From assembly GCA_963805715.1 (NCBI GenBank), contig CAWDVK010000009.1:903878-967877 (forward strand): a stretch of DNA of 64,000 nt, written 5' to 3'. The notes beneath the pieces are model-generated. The model was not told the DNA's origin. It did no database searches and saw only the letters and a list, made by a program, of their open reading frames with translations. Position numbers and translations under genes: made by a program. The DNA is from CAWDVK01 sp963805715. GTDB lineage: Bacteria > Actinomycetota > Actinomycetes > Streptosporangiales > Streptosporangiaceae. This document shows, one piece after another, positions 1 through 8,538 of this stretch (the stretch's first letter is position 1; each line of letters opens with the position of its first letter).

Positions 1-1
1 G

Positions 2-397
2 ATTGGCCCCGATGTCAAGAGCGGGGACGCCTCGAGCCACGGCCAGGCCATGGTCTGGTACTACGTCAACGCCACGCCCGGTTACCGCGTGATCGTGAAT
101 GTCACCGCATCCAGCCGCGGCCAGGAGGGATGGTGCTGGACGGCGTTCATCCCGCTGGCGCGGCCGAAGCCGACGCCTAAGCCGGACCTGAGCCCTGTGG
201 CCCGCAAGCCGGTGGCGCCGGCCTCGCCGGCGGCACCGGCGCCGTCCGCTCATTGCCGCCCGCTCAGCGACAAGGGCACCTGCTACGAGCCCGGCGAGTA
301 CTGCCGAAGCGATGATCACGGCATGGCCGGCGTGGCCGGTGACGGCAAGGCGATCAGGTGCGAGGACAAGGACGGCTGGCGGTGGGAACCCTACTAG
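2..397 (+). CDS. C-terminal part of a Cys-containing secreted-type protein (left end outside window)
   Basis: The frame is open from base 2, so the true start lies upstream and only about 131 residues are visible. The order is a beta-rich stretch, a Pro/Ala/Lys-rich linker (RPKPTPKPDL region), then a compact tail with CRPLSDKGTCYEPGEYC and ending DGWRWEPY. This tail, with paired cysteines and the GVAGDGxxIxCED-type segment, resembles the small extracellular C-terminal module seen on many actinobacterial lipoproteins and DUF4352-like proteins. The linker suggests an exported protein, but the signal peptide is not in view. Function unknown. Confidence 0.6.
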   Translation: MGPDVKSGDASSHGQAMVWYYVNATPGYRVIVNVTASSRGQEGWCWTAFIPLARPKPTPKPDLSPVARKPVAPASPAAPAPSAHCRPLSDKGTCYEPGEYCRSDDHGMAGVAGDGKAIRCEDKDGWRWEPY

Positions 398-441
398 CCT
401 GCGGCGGCCGCGACGCCGCGGGCCGACCTCCGCGAGGTGAC

Positions 442-690
442 GTGCTCGGTAAAGTGACCATAGAACTCACCCCGGCCGCGGTGGACTGGATCGCCGAGCA
501 CGGCCACCAGCCGGAGTTCGGCGCGCGTCCGATGCGCCGGACCATCCAGCGCGAGGTCGAGAACCGGCTATCGCGGCTGCTGCTGGACGGCGAGATCATG
601 CCGGGCCAGCAGGTCACCATTGACGTCGGGGACGGAAGGCTGACCTTCACCGCGCACGACCGCGCCGGGGCGCCAGCGGCGGCGTCCTGA
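442..690 (+). pseudogene. ClpB/ClpC C-terminal (D2 small) domain fragment
   Basis: The frame reads LTPAAVDWIAEHGHQPEFGA, then RPMRRTIQREVENRLSRLLL and a short beta-rich end. This is the D2-small (lid) domain that ends Hsp100 disaggregases ClpB/ClpC, including the GARPM/LR..I hallmark. The AAA+ modules that should precede it are absent; the gene to the left is unrelated and ends only 45 bp upstream. A GTG at 442 could start an 82-residue orphan domain. More likely this is the stump of a deleted clpB/clpC-like gene. Confidence 0.75.
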
Positions 691-700
691 ACCTGGCTGG

Positions 701-2185
701 TCAGGCGGGCTGGTCAGGCTGGCCGCCGCCTTTCCACTGCGCTGAGCCCGCGTCCCACCGGGTATAGGTGTAGGGATTGTCGAGCACCTTGGTCTCCGGA
801 ACCTCCGGATGCATCCCCTCGGCCCAGGCCTCGGGCCCGAGCTGGCCCATCAGGTACTCGGCCGTCTGCCCGGCCAGCTGCCGGGCCCGGGCCAGGTCCA
901 CGCCGGCCAGCCGGTGGTCGTACTTGACGACCCGGCCATTCACCACGACCGTGTGCACGTCGCCGCGCTGGGCCTGGAACGCGACGTGCCCGTACGGGTT
1001 GAGCACCGGGAACATCACCGGCGAGTCGTCGTTCTTGATCAGCACCACGTCGGCCTTCTTGCCCGGCTCCAGGCTGCCGGTGACCGAGTCCAGCCCCAGC
1101 GCCTTCGCGCCGCCGCGGGTGGCCCAGTCCACCACGTCCTCGGCGCGGAGATGGCAGTGGGTGACGGTCTGCTGCCTGCCGTGCGCCTCCAGGTGCTCGC
1201 GGGACCGGTCCGCGCCCAGGGTGGCCCGCATGGCGGAGAACAGATCGCCGCTCCACCACACGCTGGTATCCATGGACAGCGACATCGGGATGCCATGCTC
1301 GCGCAGCCGCCAGGTGGGCGGGTAGCCCTGGCCAGCGCTCTGCTCGCTCTCGGTGGACACCGAGGCGGTGCCCCCGGTGGCGGCGATCCGGTGATACGAA
1401 TCGCGGGTCAGCGTCGCCGCGTGCACGTAGATGGTGGACGGGGTCATGAACCCGTTCTCGTGCATCAGCCGGATTCCGTCGTCGCTGGTCGCGCCCCAGA
1501 CTCCGGCATGCGTGGTCACCGGCACGCCCAGGTCCCGCGCGACCTCGAAGGCGGCCTTCTCCGGGAACGCCGGGTCGCCGGTCACGTCAAAGGCCATCTG
1601 GAAACCGAGCATGTCGTTGCCGCTGCCAAAGCGCCTGGCGACGAACTCGCGGAACTCGGGAGCGGCGGACCACTCCCACGGGCCCTGCTGGATGTTGCCG
1701 TAGGCGAGCACGAACCGGCCGGGGACCTCAACCAGGGCGTCCACAGCGGCCTCGGCGTGCGCGACCGTCTGCAGGCCGTGTGACCAGTCGACTGTCGTGG
1801 TCACGCCGGCGTCGATCGCCTCGATCGCGGACAGCAGGTTGCCCGCGAAGATGTCCTCCGGCCGGAAGACCTTGCCCCACTGCAGGTAGTACCAGACGAA
1901 ATACTGGGTGAGCGTCCAGTCGGCGCCGTAACCGCGCATCGCGGTCTGCCACATGTGCCGGTGGGTGTCGATCATCCCCGGCAGGACAATCCCGCCGGTC
2001 GCGTCGATCTCGGCGGTGCCCTCCGGCACCGCGAGCGCCGGGCCCACATCCGTGATGCGCTCACCGGTGATCAGGACGTCGGCGCCGTGGTGCACGTGAT
2101 GGGCATCGTCCATGGTCAGCACGGTGGCGTTGCGGAACACCAGCGGCCGGCCCGGCGTCAGGTCAGGGCTCGATGCGGATGCCAT
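701..2185 (-). CDS. Amidohydrolase family metal-dependent deaminase/hydrolase
   Basis: The product is a 494-residue cytosolic TIM-barrel hydrolase of the amidohydrolase superfamily (chlorohydrolase/cytosine-deaminase-like branch). It probably hydrolyses or deaminates a heterocycle or amide; the substrate cannot be read from sequence. Metal ligands are visible: H75 and H77 in DTHRH, H226 in TTHAG, H255 in YVHAA and D306 in SMDTS. The N-terminal beta sandwich is present and the C-terminal strand ends VVVNGRVVK, so length is normal for the family. The ATG at 2185 was chosen because GGAGG lies just upstream and homology begins soon after it; the frame stays open another 83 codons upstream, but that stretch is basic and unlike the family. 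It is transcribed away from the IclR remnant and the dioxygenase genes, which may share a catabolic theme. Confidence 0.9.
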   Translation of the reverse strand: MASASSPDLTPGRPLVFRNATVLTMDDAHHVHHGADVLITGERITDVGPALAVPEGTAEIDATGGIVLPGMIDTHRHMWQTAMRGYGADWTLTQYFVWYYLQWGKVFRPEDIFAGNLLSAIEAIDAGVTTTVDWSHGLQTVAHAEAAVDALVEVPGRFVLAYGNIQQGPWEWSAAPEFREFVARRFGSGNDMLGFQMAFDVTGDPAFPEKAAFEVARDLGVPVTTHAGVWGATSDDGIRLMHENGFMTPSTIYVHAATLTRDSYHRIAATGGTASVSTESEQSAGQGYPPTWRLREHGIPMSLSMDTSVWWSGDLFSAMRATLGADRSREHLEAHGRQQTVTHCHLRAEDVVDWATRGGAKALGLDSVTGSLEPGKKADVVLIKNDDSPVMFPVLNPYGHVAFQAQRGDVHTVVVNGRVVKYDHRLAGVDLARARQLAGQTAEYLMGQLGPEAWAEGMHPEVPETKVLDNPYTYTRWDAGSAQWKGGGQPDQPA

Positions 2186-2424
2186 GGCGGACCTCCACTG
2201 TGAAGCTGCCCGCGGCTCGCGCGGACAGGTGTCCGCAACCCGGCCGTTCGTAGTCTGAGCGGAAGCGTGGCCGCTGCGGTGCGGCGCTGTCAAGAGGCGC
2301 TGCCACGAGGCGCTGTCACGAGGCAAGGCGCGGCGCACGGCGGAAGAGCCAGCGCGCTGTCCGCTGTACGGACAAGTTCGCCAGGTCACGCTACAGTCGT
2401 TCCGGTCGCTATCAGCCGCAGGGG

Positions 2425-2691
2425 GTGATCGCATGGCACGCCGTGACGCCAGCCCTGCGGGACGGGGACGGGCGGGTCATCGCGGCGATGAACGTCACCG
2501 TGCACGCCGCCGAGACACCGGTCGAGGTTCTCACCGGCGAGTACCTGCCGCTGCTGCTGGCCACGGCCGGGGCGATCAGCGCGGCCTGGGCCGCCTGCCA
2601 GTCGGCGCCCCAGGCCGCAGCCCGCGAGCTAGCCCGCCGCGCTGACGTGCTGGTGCAGAACTTCACTCGTTCAGCCGGCAGAACCAGCTAA
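2425..2691 (+). pseudogene. IclR-family regulator, C-terminal effector-domain fragment
   Basis: The translation reads PALRDGDGRVIAAMNVTVHA and then LTGEYLPLLLATAGAI, the last two strands and helix of the IclR effector-binding domain (PcaR/PcaU-like). The winged helix and most of the effector domain are missing. It lies 22 bp before a ring-cleavage dioxygenase gene, the usual place for an IclR activator of aromatic catabolism, so it is probably the remnant of that operon's regulator. The start at 2425 is only formal. Confidence 0.7.
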
Positions 2692-2713
2692 GCGACCCGG
2701 ATAAGGAGCTGCC

Positions 2714-3574
2714 ATGGCCACTGTCGCCGCGGTCATCGCCTCGACGCATCACCCGTTCTACTACCGGGCGAGCACGGCTACCGGGCAGGACCGGCCGCCG
2801 TTCGCCGACGAGTGGGTGGCCAAGATCAGCGCGTTCCGTGAGACGCTCAGCCGGGCGCGCCCCGACGTGCTGGTCATGGTGGGCAGTGATCATTTCCATC
2901 AGCTGTGGCTGGACAACCTGCCCCAGTTCCTGATTGGCAAGGCGCCCTTCTACGACGCGAACTTCTACAACGAGGAGCGGGAGTTCGGGCTGCCCCGGAT
3001 GCTGCTGCGCGGGCACGAGGAACTCTCCGGCTACCTGCTGCGCGAGGGCATCGACGCCGGGTTCGACCTGGCCTTCAGCAACGAGTTGCGGATCGACCAC
3101 AGCATCACCTGCCCGATCATCACGCTGCGGCCCGAGGCGGATCTGCCGGTCGTTCCCGTCTATACCAATATCTTCGCCCCGCCGATGCCGCAGCCGAAAC
3201 GGTTCGTGCAGCTGGGCAAGACCATCCGCGAGCTAGTCGAGTCCTGGCCCAGCGACCAGCGGGTGGCCATCATCGGCACCGGCCACCTGTCGCTGGAACT
3301 CGGCGGCCCGCGCCAGTTCGGCCCGCATGGCCCCGATCCGGAGTTCGACCGCAAGGCGGTCGAGTGGATCGCGTCGGGCGACCTGGAGTCCGCGCTGGCC
3401 CGGGTCAGCCTGGACAGCCTGTGGGAGCCGGGCAACGCGACCCACGGGTTCATGGACTTCATGCTCATGATGGGCGTCGCCGGGGAGAACGTGAAAGCGG
3501 ACTACGCGGATTCGCTTGACCTGTTCCACACCATGGAGGCCTACTTCACCTGGTACCCGGAGGGGAAGCCATGA
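2714..3574 (+). CDS. Class III extradiol ring-cleavage dioxygenase, catalytic (LigB-type) subunit
   Basis: This 286-residue protein belongs to the LigB superfamily, Fe(II) enzymes that cleave catechol-type rings next to the hydroxyls. Expected residues are in place: H12 in the STHHPF motif, H60/H62 in GSDHFH, the acid/base histidine H191 in GTGHLSLEL and E238 in SLWEPGN, matching the LigB pattern of two His, one Glu and a catalytic His. An AGGAG site precedes the ATG. The stop overlaps the start of the small LigA-like subunit (ATGA), so the two are translationally coupled. The substrate (protocatechuate, gallate or another catechol acid) cannot be decided. Confidence 0.9.
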   Translation: MATVAAVIASTHHPFYYRASTATGQDRPPFADEWVAKISAFRETLSRARPDVLVMVGSDHFHQLWLDNLPQFLIGKAPFYDANFYNEEREFGLPRMLLRGHEELSGYLLREGIDAGFDLAFSNELRIDHSITCPIITLRPEADLPVVPVYTNIFAPPMPQPKRFVQLGKTIRELVESWPSDQRVAIIGTGHLSLELGGPRQFGPHGPDPEFDRKAVEWIASGDLESALARVSLDSLWEPGNATHGFMDFMLMMGVAGENVKADYADSLDLFHTMEAYFTWYPEGKP

Positions 3575-3933
3575 GCAGGTACCTGCTCGACAAGTTCCTC
3601 TACACCGTCGACCGCGACCCGGCGCTGGTCGAGCGCTACCGCGACGACCCCCGCGGCACGGTCGCCTGGTGGGAGGCGCAGCGGGCCAACGTGATCCTCA
3701 ACTGCCATGAGGCAGAACGCAGCACCTGGCTTACCTTTACCGATGCTGAGCGGGAAGCGCTGGCCACGCACGACTACGTCGGCCTGTTCGAGCTGGGCGC
3801 GCACAGCTTCCTGACGCTGACCCTGTTCATCGCCATGTTCGAGCGCGACTACCCGGAGCCGCTGGCGTTCCAGCGTGAGTACGCGGCGAGGCTCGGCCAC
3901 TGGAGCCTGCCCTACCCGGACATATCCACCTGA
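3571..3933 (+). CDS. LigA-type small subunit of extradiol dioxygenase
   Basis: A 120-residue helical protein with the LigA pattern: an LDKFLYTVDRDPAL start, a central AEREAL turn, and DYVGLFELGAHSFLTL near the middle. In protocatechuate 4,5-dioxygenase the alpha subunit caps the active site of the LigB beta subunit. Here the order is catalytic subunit first, small subunit second, with a 4-bp overlap, supporting a heteromeric enzyme. It ends in a gene-poor stretch, so no further pathway genes follow. Confidence 0.85.
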   Translation: MSRYLLDKFLYTVDRDPALVERYRDDPRGTVAWWEAQRANVILNCHEAERSTWLTFTDAEREALATHDYVGLFELGAHSFLTLTLFIAMFERDYPEPLAFQREYAARLGHWSLPYPDIST

Positions 3934-3951
3934 GCCGGTCCCGGGCGGCCC

Positions 3952-4062
3952 GGCATCACCCGCGTCCGGGTCCCGGATGGCTTCCGTTATCTCGACCCGT
4001 CCGGCTCAGAGATCACGCAGGCGGAGACGCTCGACCGCGCTGCCAGCGATCCCGGCGGCGCC
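3952..4062 (+). pseudogene. DNA topoisomerase IB N-terminal fragment
   Basis: The frame starting GITRVRVPDGFRYLDPSG and continuing SEITQAETLDR matches the beginning of bacterial topoisomerase IB, where GFxYLDPxG...ITDxxTLxRI is the signature. It has no start codon and runs after about 37 codons into a Gly-rich low-complexity stretch with GGAGGC repeats. Only a splinter of the gene survives. Confidence 0.55.
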
Positions 4063-4174
4063 GGCGCAGCTCCCGGCCCCGGCGGAGGCGGAGGCGGAGG
4101 CGGCAGTCGCCGAGATGCTGGCCGCCTCAGCGAACCCGGCCCCGATCCCGGGCCGCTGACGGTGCGGCAGCGGG

Positions 4175-5704
4175 CTAGGCGGCCGGGCCGGTGCGGCAGC
4201 GCAGCTGATGCAGGGCATGCAGAAAGGACTGCCGGCGGACCGCGAACCGCTCCATGCTGGCCGGGTCGGGCTCGGCGACCTGGCGGGCGGCCGGCGCGAG
4301 CGGCCCGTAAACATCGGCCGGCGTCAGCAGGCTGATGGCACAGGCGCCGAGCAGTGCCGCCCCGCGGGCCGACGCGGCGGGCACGTCGACGGCCTGCAAG
4401 GGCAGCCGCAGGATGTCCGCCAGCATCTGCCGCCAGGGCTGTGCGGCAGTTCCGCCGCCGGCCAGCCGGACCGCGGCGGCCGAGTCCGCGCCAGGCAGGG
4501 CATCCAGCGCGTCCCTGATGGCGAAGGCAACGCCTTCCAGGGCGGCCCGCAACAGGTCAGTCCGGGTATGCCCGAGCCCGAGACCCGTCCAGGCCCCGCG
4601 CATCTGCGGATCCAGGTACGGGGTGCGCTCGCCGGGCAGGTGCGGCAGGAATACCGGGTCACCGGGACGAGGCAGCTCGCTGGCCGCGTCGTACAGCTGC
4701 GCCCAGCTGGCTCCGAGCGTCGACCTGACCCAGTTCAGGGCGATCCCGGCGCTGAGGGTCGCGGCCATGGCGTACCAGCCCGGGCCGGCGCTGCGGTACA
4801 GGTGCGTCCCGGTTTCCGGGCGCGCGGCCGGGCTGTCGCGCGGCGTGACCAGCTGCGCGCCGGTCCCGATGGTCAGCTGGACCTCGCCCGGATGGCTCAG
4901 CCCGGTCCCGAACGCGGCAGCGGCGGTGTCGGCGGCGCCGGCCGCCACCGGCAGGCCGGCAGGCAGTCCGAGCTCGGCGGCCGCCTCGGCCGTCAGCGTC
5001 CCGGCCAGCTGCGCGGAGCCGGGCAGCAGCGGCGCGAGCAGGTCGGCGCTGAGGCCGAGGCCGGCGACGGTGGCGCTGTCCCACCGGTCCGCGGGCAGGT
5101 CATAGAGCAGCGTCGCGGAGGCGTCACTGGGCTCGGCCTGAGCGCGCCCGGTGAGGCGCTGGCGCAGCCAGTCCTTGGGCTGCAAGGCCCACCGGGCGCG
5201 CTGGTAGACCAGGGGCTCATGCTCGGCCACCCACAGCAGCAGCGGGCCCGCCATCCCCGGAGTGAGCGGGTTGGCCAGCCGCGCCAGCGCCGCGGGGCCG
5301 AGCCGCCGGTAGGCCGCGAGGCAGGGCGCGGCGCGGCCGTCGGCCCACAGCAAGGCCGGCCGCAGCACCTCCCCGCCCGGGCCGGTCAGCACCAGCCCGT
5401 GCATCTGGCCGGACAGCCCGATGGCCGACGGGCTGGTGCCGGCCGAGCCGGCCGCCTGACGTACCGCCGCCATGACCGCAGCCCACCACGCTGCGGGGTC
5501 GGACTCAGCCTGGCCGGGCTGGGCGGCGACGACGGGATACTCGGCGGTCGCCATGGCCAGCGGCTGCCCGTCCGGGCCGGCCACGATGACCTTGACCGAA
5601 CTGGTGCCCAGGTCGATGCCGAGGACAGAGTGAGTCCGGCCGGCGCCGTCCGGCTGACCGGGGCGAGCGGAACCGGGGCCGGTGTCGTCAGGTCTCGATG
5701 ACAA
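4175..5704 (-). CDS. xylB: Xylulokinase (FGGY carbohydrate kinase)
   Basis: The protein phosphorylates D-xylulose with ATP in pentose catabolism. The ATP-binding start GIDLGTSSVKV, the xylulokinase-specific GLSGQMHGLVL and the second FGGY domain (TIGTGAQLV, LEGVAFAIRDALDAL, RLAGGGTAAQPWRQMLADIL) are all present. Length of about 509 residues is usual. No ATG or GTG lies near the first conserved strand; TTG at 5704 is the nearest start and gives a 26-residue Pro/Gly-rich leader, so the start is uncertain. The gene begins inside the end of a broken alcohol dehydrogenase, which suggests that a polyol dehydrogenase and the kinase once formed one operon. Confidence 0.85.
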   Translation of the reverse strand: MSSRPDDTGPGSARPGQPDGAGRTHSVLGIDLGTSSVKVIVAGPDGQPLAMATAEYPVVAAQPGQAESDPAAWWAAVMAAVRQAAGSAGTSPSAIGLSGQMHGLVLTGPGGEVLRPALLWADGRAAPCLAAYRRLGPAALARLANPLTPGMAGPLLLWVAEHEPLVYQRARWALQPKDWLRQRLTGRAQAEPSDASATLLYDLPADRWDSATVAGLGLSADLLAPLLPGSAQLAGTLTAEAAAELGLPAGLPVAAGAADTAAAAFGTGLSHPGEVQLTIGTGAQLVTPRDSPAARPETGTHLYRSAGPGWYAMAATLSAGIALNWVRSTLGASWAQLYDAASELPRPGDPVFLPHLPGERTPYLDPQMRGAWTGLGLGHTRTDLLRAALEGVAFAIRDALDALPGADSAAAVRLAGGGTAAQPWRQMLADILRLPLQAVDVPAASARGAALLGACAISLLTPADVYGPLAPAARQVAEPDPASMERFAVRRQSFLHALHQLRCRTGPAA

Positions 5705-5867
5705 TGTTGTGCACGGTCCTGTCGGTCTGCAGCGCCTGCAGCGCTGCTGCGTCGTCGCCCCCGTTGCGCGTGAGCTGCGGGCACTGCCCGGATACCGCAG
5801 CCGCCCCGGTAGCGTCAATCACGATGTCGAGCGTGCCTGCTGCGCCTGATGAGGTAACCGCGGATCA
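5688..5867 (-). pseudogene. Zinc-dependent alcohol/polyol dehydrogenase, 3' remnant
   Basis: Reading from 5867 down, the frame gives TLDIVIDATGAAAV, then a degraded LTRNGG and ALQTDRTVHNIVIET before the stop at 5688. The first part is the strand that follows the Rossmann fold of MDR dehydrogenases (D-x-V-I-D-A-T-G), the last is the C-terminal strand; the roughly 80 residues normally between them are missing. It starts after an in-frame stop, so it is an internally deleted relic. Its end overlaps the xylulokinase start, consistent with an ancestral pentitol operon. Confidence 0.6.
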
Positions 5868-5957
5868 TGCAGCGCTCCGTCACCAGCCCAGTGTCAGGGA
5901 TCAGAACCCGCAGGCAAAGCCCCGGCGGGCGAGAACTGCGCAAGCCCTCCGATTACC

Positions 5958-6071
5958 GATCCGGCCAGAGTCGGCGAGATCCTCGACAAGTTCCGGGCAA
6001 AGTACGGCGCGAAGGATGTGGCGGCGTACTACCCGGAACAGGATGTCGCGGTCGAGGTTCCGCTGAACTGA
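5958..6071 (+). pseudogene. C-terminal fragment, PPOX/F420-type flavin reductase-like
   Basis: The 37 codons ending at 6071 read ILDKFRAKYGAKDVAAYYPE and close with QDVAVEVPLN. The pattern (helix with FRAKYG, YYPxxDVAVEVPL end) resembles the C-terminus of actinobacterial pyridoxamine-5'-phosphate-oxidase-like F420 enzymes. Upstream sequence in this frame has no recognisable domain. The family call is tentative. Confidence 0.4.
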
Positions 6072-6095
6072 CCGGGACTCGGGGCAGTTCCCTGG

Positions 6096-6713
6096 TCAGG
6101 GCATGCGCCGGGACCGGCCGGTCCGGCTGCCGCCGGGCTCTCGCGCTGGCGGCTGGCCGGCCGGAACGCTGCCCGGATGAGCGCGCCCGCGCCCTGGCCG
6201 CCCGCTCCCCCGCCAGCGGACGGCGGTGATCGCGACGGCCAGCACGGTGGCCGCGATCATCGGCAGGAATCCGGCCCCGATCCAGCGGGCCGCGCTGATC
6301 GCGAGGCCGGTCAGGGACGTATCGGTGGCCCGGTCCCTGATCAGGCCGGCCACGATGGCGGCGGCCAGGTACGCGAGCGCCGGCACCGGGATGATCCGGT
6401 AGGCGGCCCGGGGCTGGACCGCGAGCGCGCCGGCGACAGCGCCGGCGATGACGAAGATGCCGAGGAGCAGGCCGGGGTCACTTCCAGACATGATGGTCAC
6501 AGCCAGGCCAAGCACGGCACCAGCGATGACGATGAAGATCCCGGACCTGCCGGGCAGCTCGCCCCAACGCCGCGGCGCCCGGCCCGGCGGTGACGAATGT
6601 CCGCGCGTGTCACCCCGCGCGGACGGCCGCCGCCCGCGCACGCTGGGGTAGGATCCCGGCACGCCGTTATATGGCGGGCGCGGGTCCGCTTCGCGCCATC
6701 GTGGCTCGCTCAT
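6096..6713 (-). CDS. DUF6542-type integral membrane protein
   Basis: A 205-residue protein with a disordered Arg/Pro/Ser-rich N-terminus (about residues 1-55), then hydrophobic segments (GIFIVIAGAVLGLAVTI, LLLGIFVIAGAVAGALAV, IPVPALAYLAAAIVAGLI, a fourth near GAGFLPMIAATVLAVAITAV) and a basic tail. The layout matches the DUF6542 domain of actinobacterial membrane proteins of unknown role. It is transcribed away from the LCP gene next door and could share its promoter region; 83 bp separate the two starts. Confidence 0.7.
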   Translation of the reverse strand: MSEPRWREADPRPPYNGVPGSYPSVRGRRPSARGDTRGHSSPPGRAPRRWGELPGRSGIFIVIAGAVLGLAVTIMSGSDPGLLLGIFVIAGAVAGALAVQPRAAYRIIPVPALAYLAAAIVAGLIRDRATDTSLTGLAISAARWIGAGFLPMIAATVLAVAITAVRWRGSGRPGRGRAHPGSVPAGQPPAREPGGSRTGRSRRMP

Positions 6714-6796
6714 CTGCTCCCAGATGGTAGCCGGTTCGGCCTGGTCAGGGGGCTCAGGTAATCTTCGCCGCAGAGTGTCGGCCCCGGAGGGATGCG

Positions 6797-8296
6797 TTGC
6801 GCAGGGCGCAGACGGACACGGCGCTGTGGGGGATCGCGGGCAAGGCCGGTTACCCCGTCAGCTGCATCGCCGCTGCCCTCGTACTGGTGATCAGCGGCTT
6901 CTGCTACTTCGTTGTCCGCGACGTGGGCAGCATCGGCTCCTCGCACGCGATCGCCAGCGGCCCCTCGACCGGCGCGCAGAACATCCTGCTGATGGGCCTG
7001 GAGAGCCGCAGGGACTGGAACGGGAACATCCTGCCGCCCGACATCCTCGCCGCGCTGCACGCGGGAAGCACGCAGGGGGTCGAGAACGGCGTCGGCGGAA
7101 ACGACACGAACACGCTGATCCTGATCCATATACCGGCCAACGGCAAGAAGGCAGTCGGCTTCTCCATTCCCCGCGACGACTGGGTCAATTTCGCCGGCAC
7201 CGTGGGGCCCCAGCAGGCGGGCAAGATCGACCAGGCCTACGGCGTGAGCATGTACTACGAGCAGGCGAAGCTTCGTGCCCAGCACCCGGATATGAGCCAG
7301 GACCAGCTGGCGTTCCTCGGTAATGAGGCCGGCCGCAGCGCCGCCGTGGCGACGGTGGAGAAGCTCACCGGGGTCCATATCGACCATTTCGCCGAAGTCA
7401 ACCTGGACGGGTTCTATGAGCTGGCCCAGGTCCTCGGCGGAGTAAACGTCTGCCTCCGGCATGCGGTCTATGACCCCAACTCCGGCGCGGACTTCCGGGC
7501 CGGCTACCAGCATCTTGACGCCGCGCAGGCGCTGGCGTTCGTCCGCCAGCGCGATGGCCTGCCCAACGGTGACCTGGACCGCACGCACCGCCAGCAGGCA
7601 TTCCTCGACGCGGTCCTGCACCAGCTGCGCACCGATGGCGTGCTCAGCGACCTGACCAAGGTGCAGGCGCTGCTGTCCGTGGCGAAGCAGTACGTCATCA
7701 CCGACTCCGGCTGGAACCTGCTCGACTTCGCCGCCCAGGAACGGAGCCTGACCAGCGGTAACATCACCTTCCGGACGCTGCCGATCCAGGGCTACGCGAC
7801 CATCGGCGGCCAGGACGCCAACGCGGTCAGCCCCGCCTACATCAAGGCGATCGTGCACGCCACGTTCTATCCCCCGCCCAGCCCGCCCAGCCCGCCCAGC
7901 CCGTCGGCCGCCCGGCACCGGGCGACGGCCCGCAGCACGGTGGACGTGCTCAACGGCGGCGACACGGCCGGCCTGGCCGGGCGCGTCTCGGCCGCGCTGG
8001 TGAGCGAGGGGTACCGGGCCGGCCAGGTCGGGAACGCGAGCTACCGCGCTGCCACAACGGTCAGCTACGGCGCGGGCGCGGCGGCGAGCGCCAGCCGGAT
8101 CGCGGCCATGTTCGGCGTGACCGCCACGGCGAGCGCATCGGTCGCCGCCGGGCACGTCCAGATCCTGCTCGGCGCCAGCGCCACGATGCCGCAGATCAGC
8201 GCATCCGCCACGCCGTCGCCGGCCGTAGTGGTCCCCAGCACCGGCCCGCAGGGCGGCGCGGTCAGCGCGCAGAACGGCATTCCCTGCGTGAACTGA
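6797..8296 (+). CDS. LytR-CpsA-Psr (LCP) family cell-wall glycopolymer ligase
   Basis: LCP enzymes transfer glycopolymers from lipid carriers to peptidoglycan outside the membrane. The 499-residue product has one N-terminal membrane helix (VSCIAAALVLVISGFCYFVV), then the LCP domain with NILLMGLESR, GGNDTNTLILIHI, the conserved FSIPRDDWVNF (Arg-Asp pair), a DGFYELAQVLGGVNVCL stretch and FVRQRDGLPNGDLDRTHRQQ. A Pro/Ser linker leads to a LytR_C domain (RSTVDVLNGGDTAGLAGRV). TTG at 6797 was chosen because GGAGG lies 6 bp upstream; an ATG a few bases earlier is out of frame. Confidence 0.92.
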   Translation: MRRAQTDTALWGIAGKAGYPVSCIAAALVLVISGFCYFVVRDVGSIGSSHAIASGPSTGAQNILLMGLESRRDWNGNILPPDILAALHAGSTQGVENGVGGNDTNTLILIHIPANGKKAVGFSIPRDDWVNFAGTVGPQQAGKIDQAYGVSMYYEQAKLRAQHPDMSQDQLAFLGNEAGRSAAVATVEKLTGVHIDHFAEVNLDGFYELAQVLGGVNVCLRHAVYDPNSGADFRAGYQHLDAAQALAFVRQRDGLPNGDLDRTHRQQAFLDAVLHQLRTDGVLSDLTKVQALLSVAKQYVITDSGWNLLDFAAQERSLTSGNITFRTLPIQGYATIGGQDANAVSPAYIKAIVHATFYPPPSPPSPPSPSAARHRATARSTVDVLNGGDTAGLAGRVSAALVSEGYRAGQVGNASYRAATTVSYGAGAAASASRIAAMFGVTATASASVAAGHVQILLGASATMPQISASATPSPAVVVPSTGPQGGAVSAQNGIPCVN

Positions 8297-8354
8297 CCCC
8301 CGCCGGCGACGCAAGCCGGGCGTGACCCAAGCGCGCGGCGCTGACACCTGCGGC

Positions 8355-8417
8355 GATCCCGCCCTGCAGGCAGTCAAGGCCAGGCGGGACCCGCGCGATG
8401 TCTTCAACCACGCGCAC
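8355..8417 (+). pseudogene. Possible FAD-linked oxidase (BBE-type) C-terminal splinter
   Basis: In the 242-bp gap between the converging LCP and acyl-CoA ligase genes, one frame reads ALQAVKARRDPRDVFNHAH, close to the L.AVKARYDPxNVFRHAQ end of berberine-bridge-type oxidases. Nothing upstream in the frame supports the rest of the gene. The remainder of the gap shows no gene. Confidence 0.3.
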
Positions 8418-8538
8418 CCTTGCCCCACTCCCACCAGCATCGAGCCAACTGCCATCCGGACCACGGCAGTAGAGCCATTCGTCCCTGGCCAGGGCATCCT
8501 GCTGCTGACTTCGCTCAACTCATTCCCGCTGAGCTCAG

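Noticed and set aside
4074..4110. GGAGGC repeats
   Set aside because: A short simple-sequence run at the end of the topoisomerase splinter, without spacers; not a CRISPR.
4208..5701. Long plus-strand frame of 497 codons opposite xylulokinase
   Set aside because: Arg/Gly/Ala-rich shadow of a high-GC gene with all xylulokinase motifs on the other strand.
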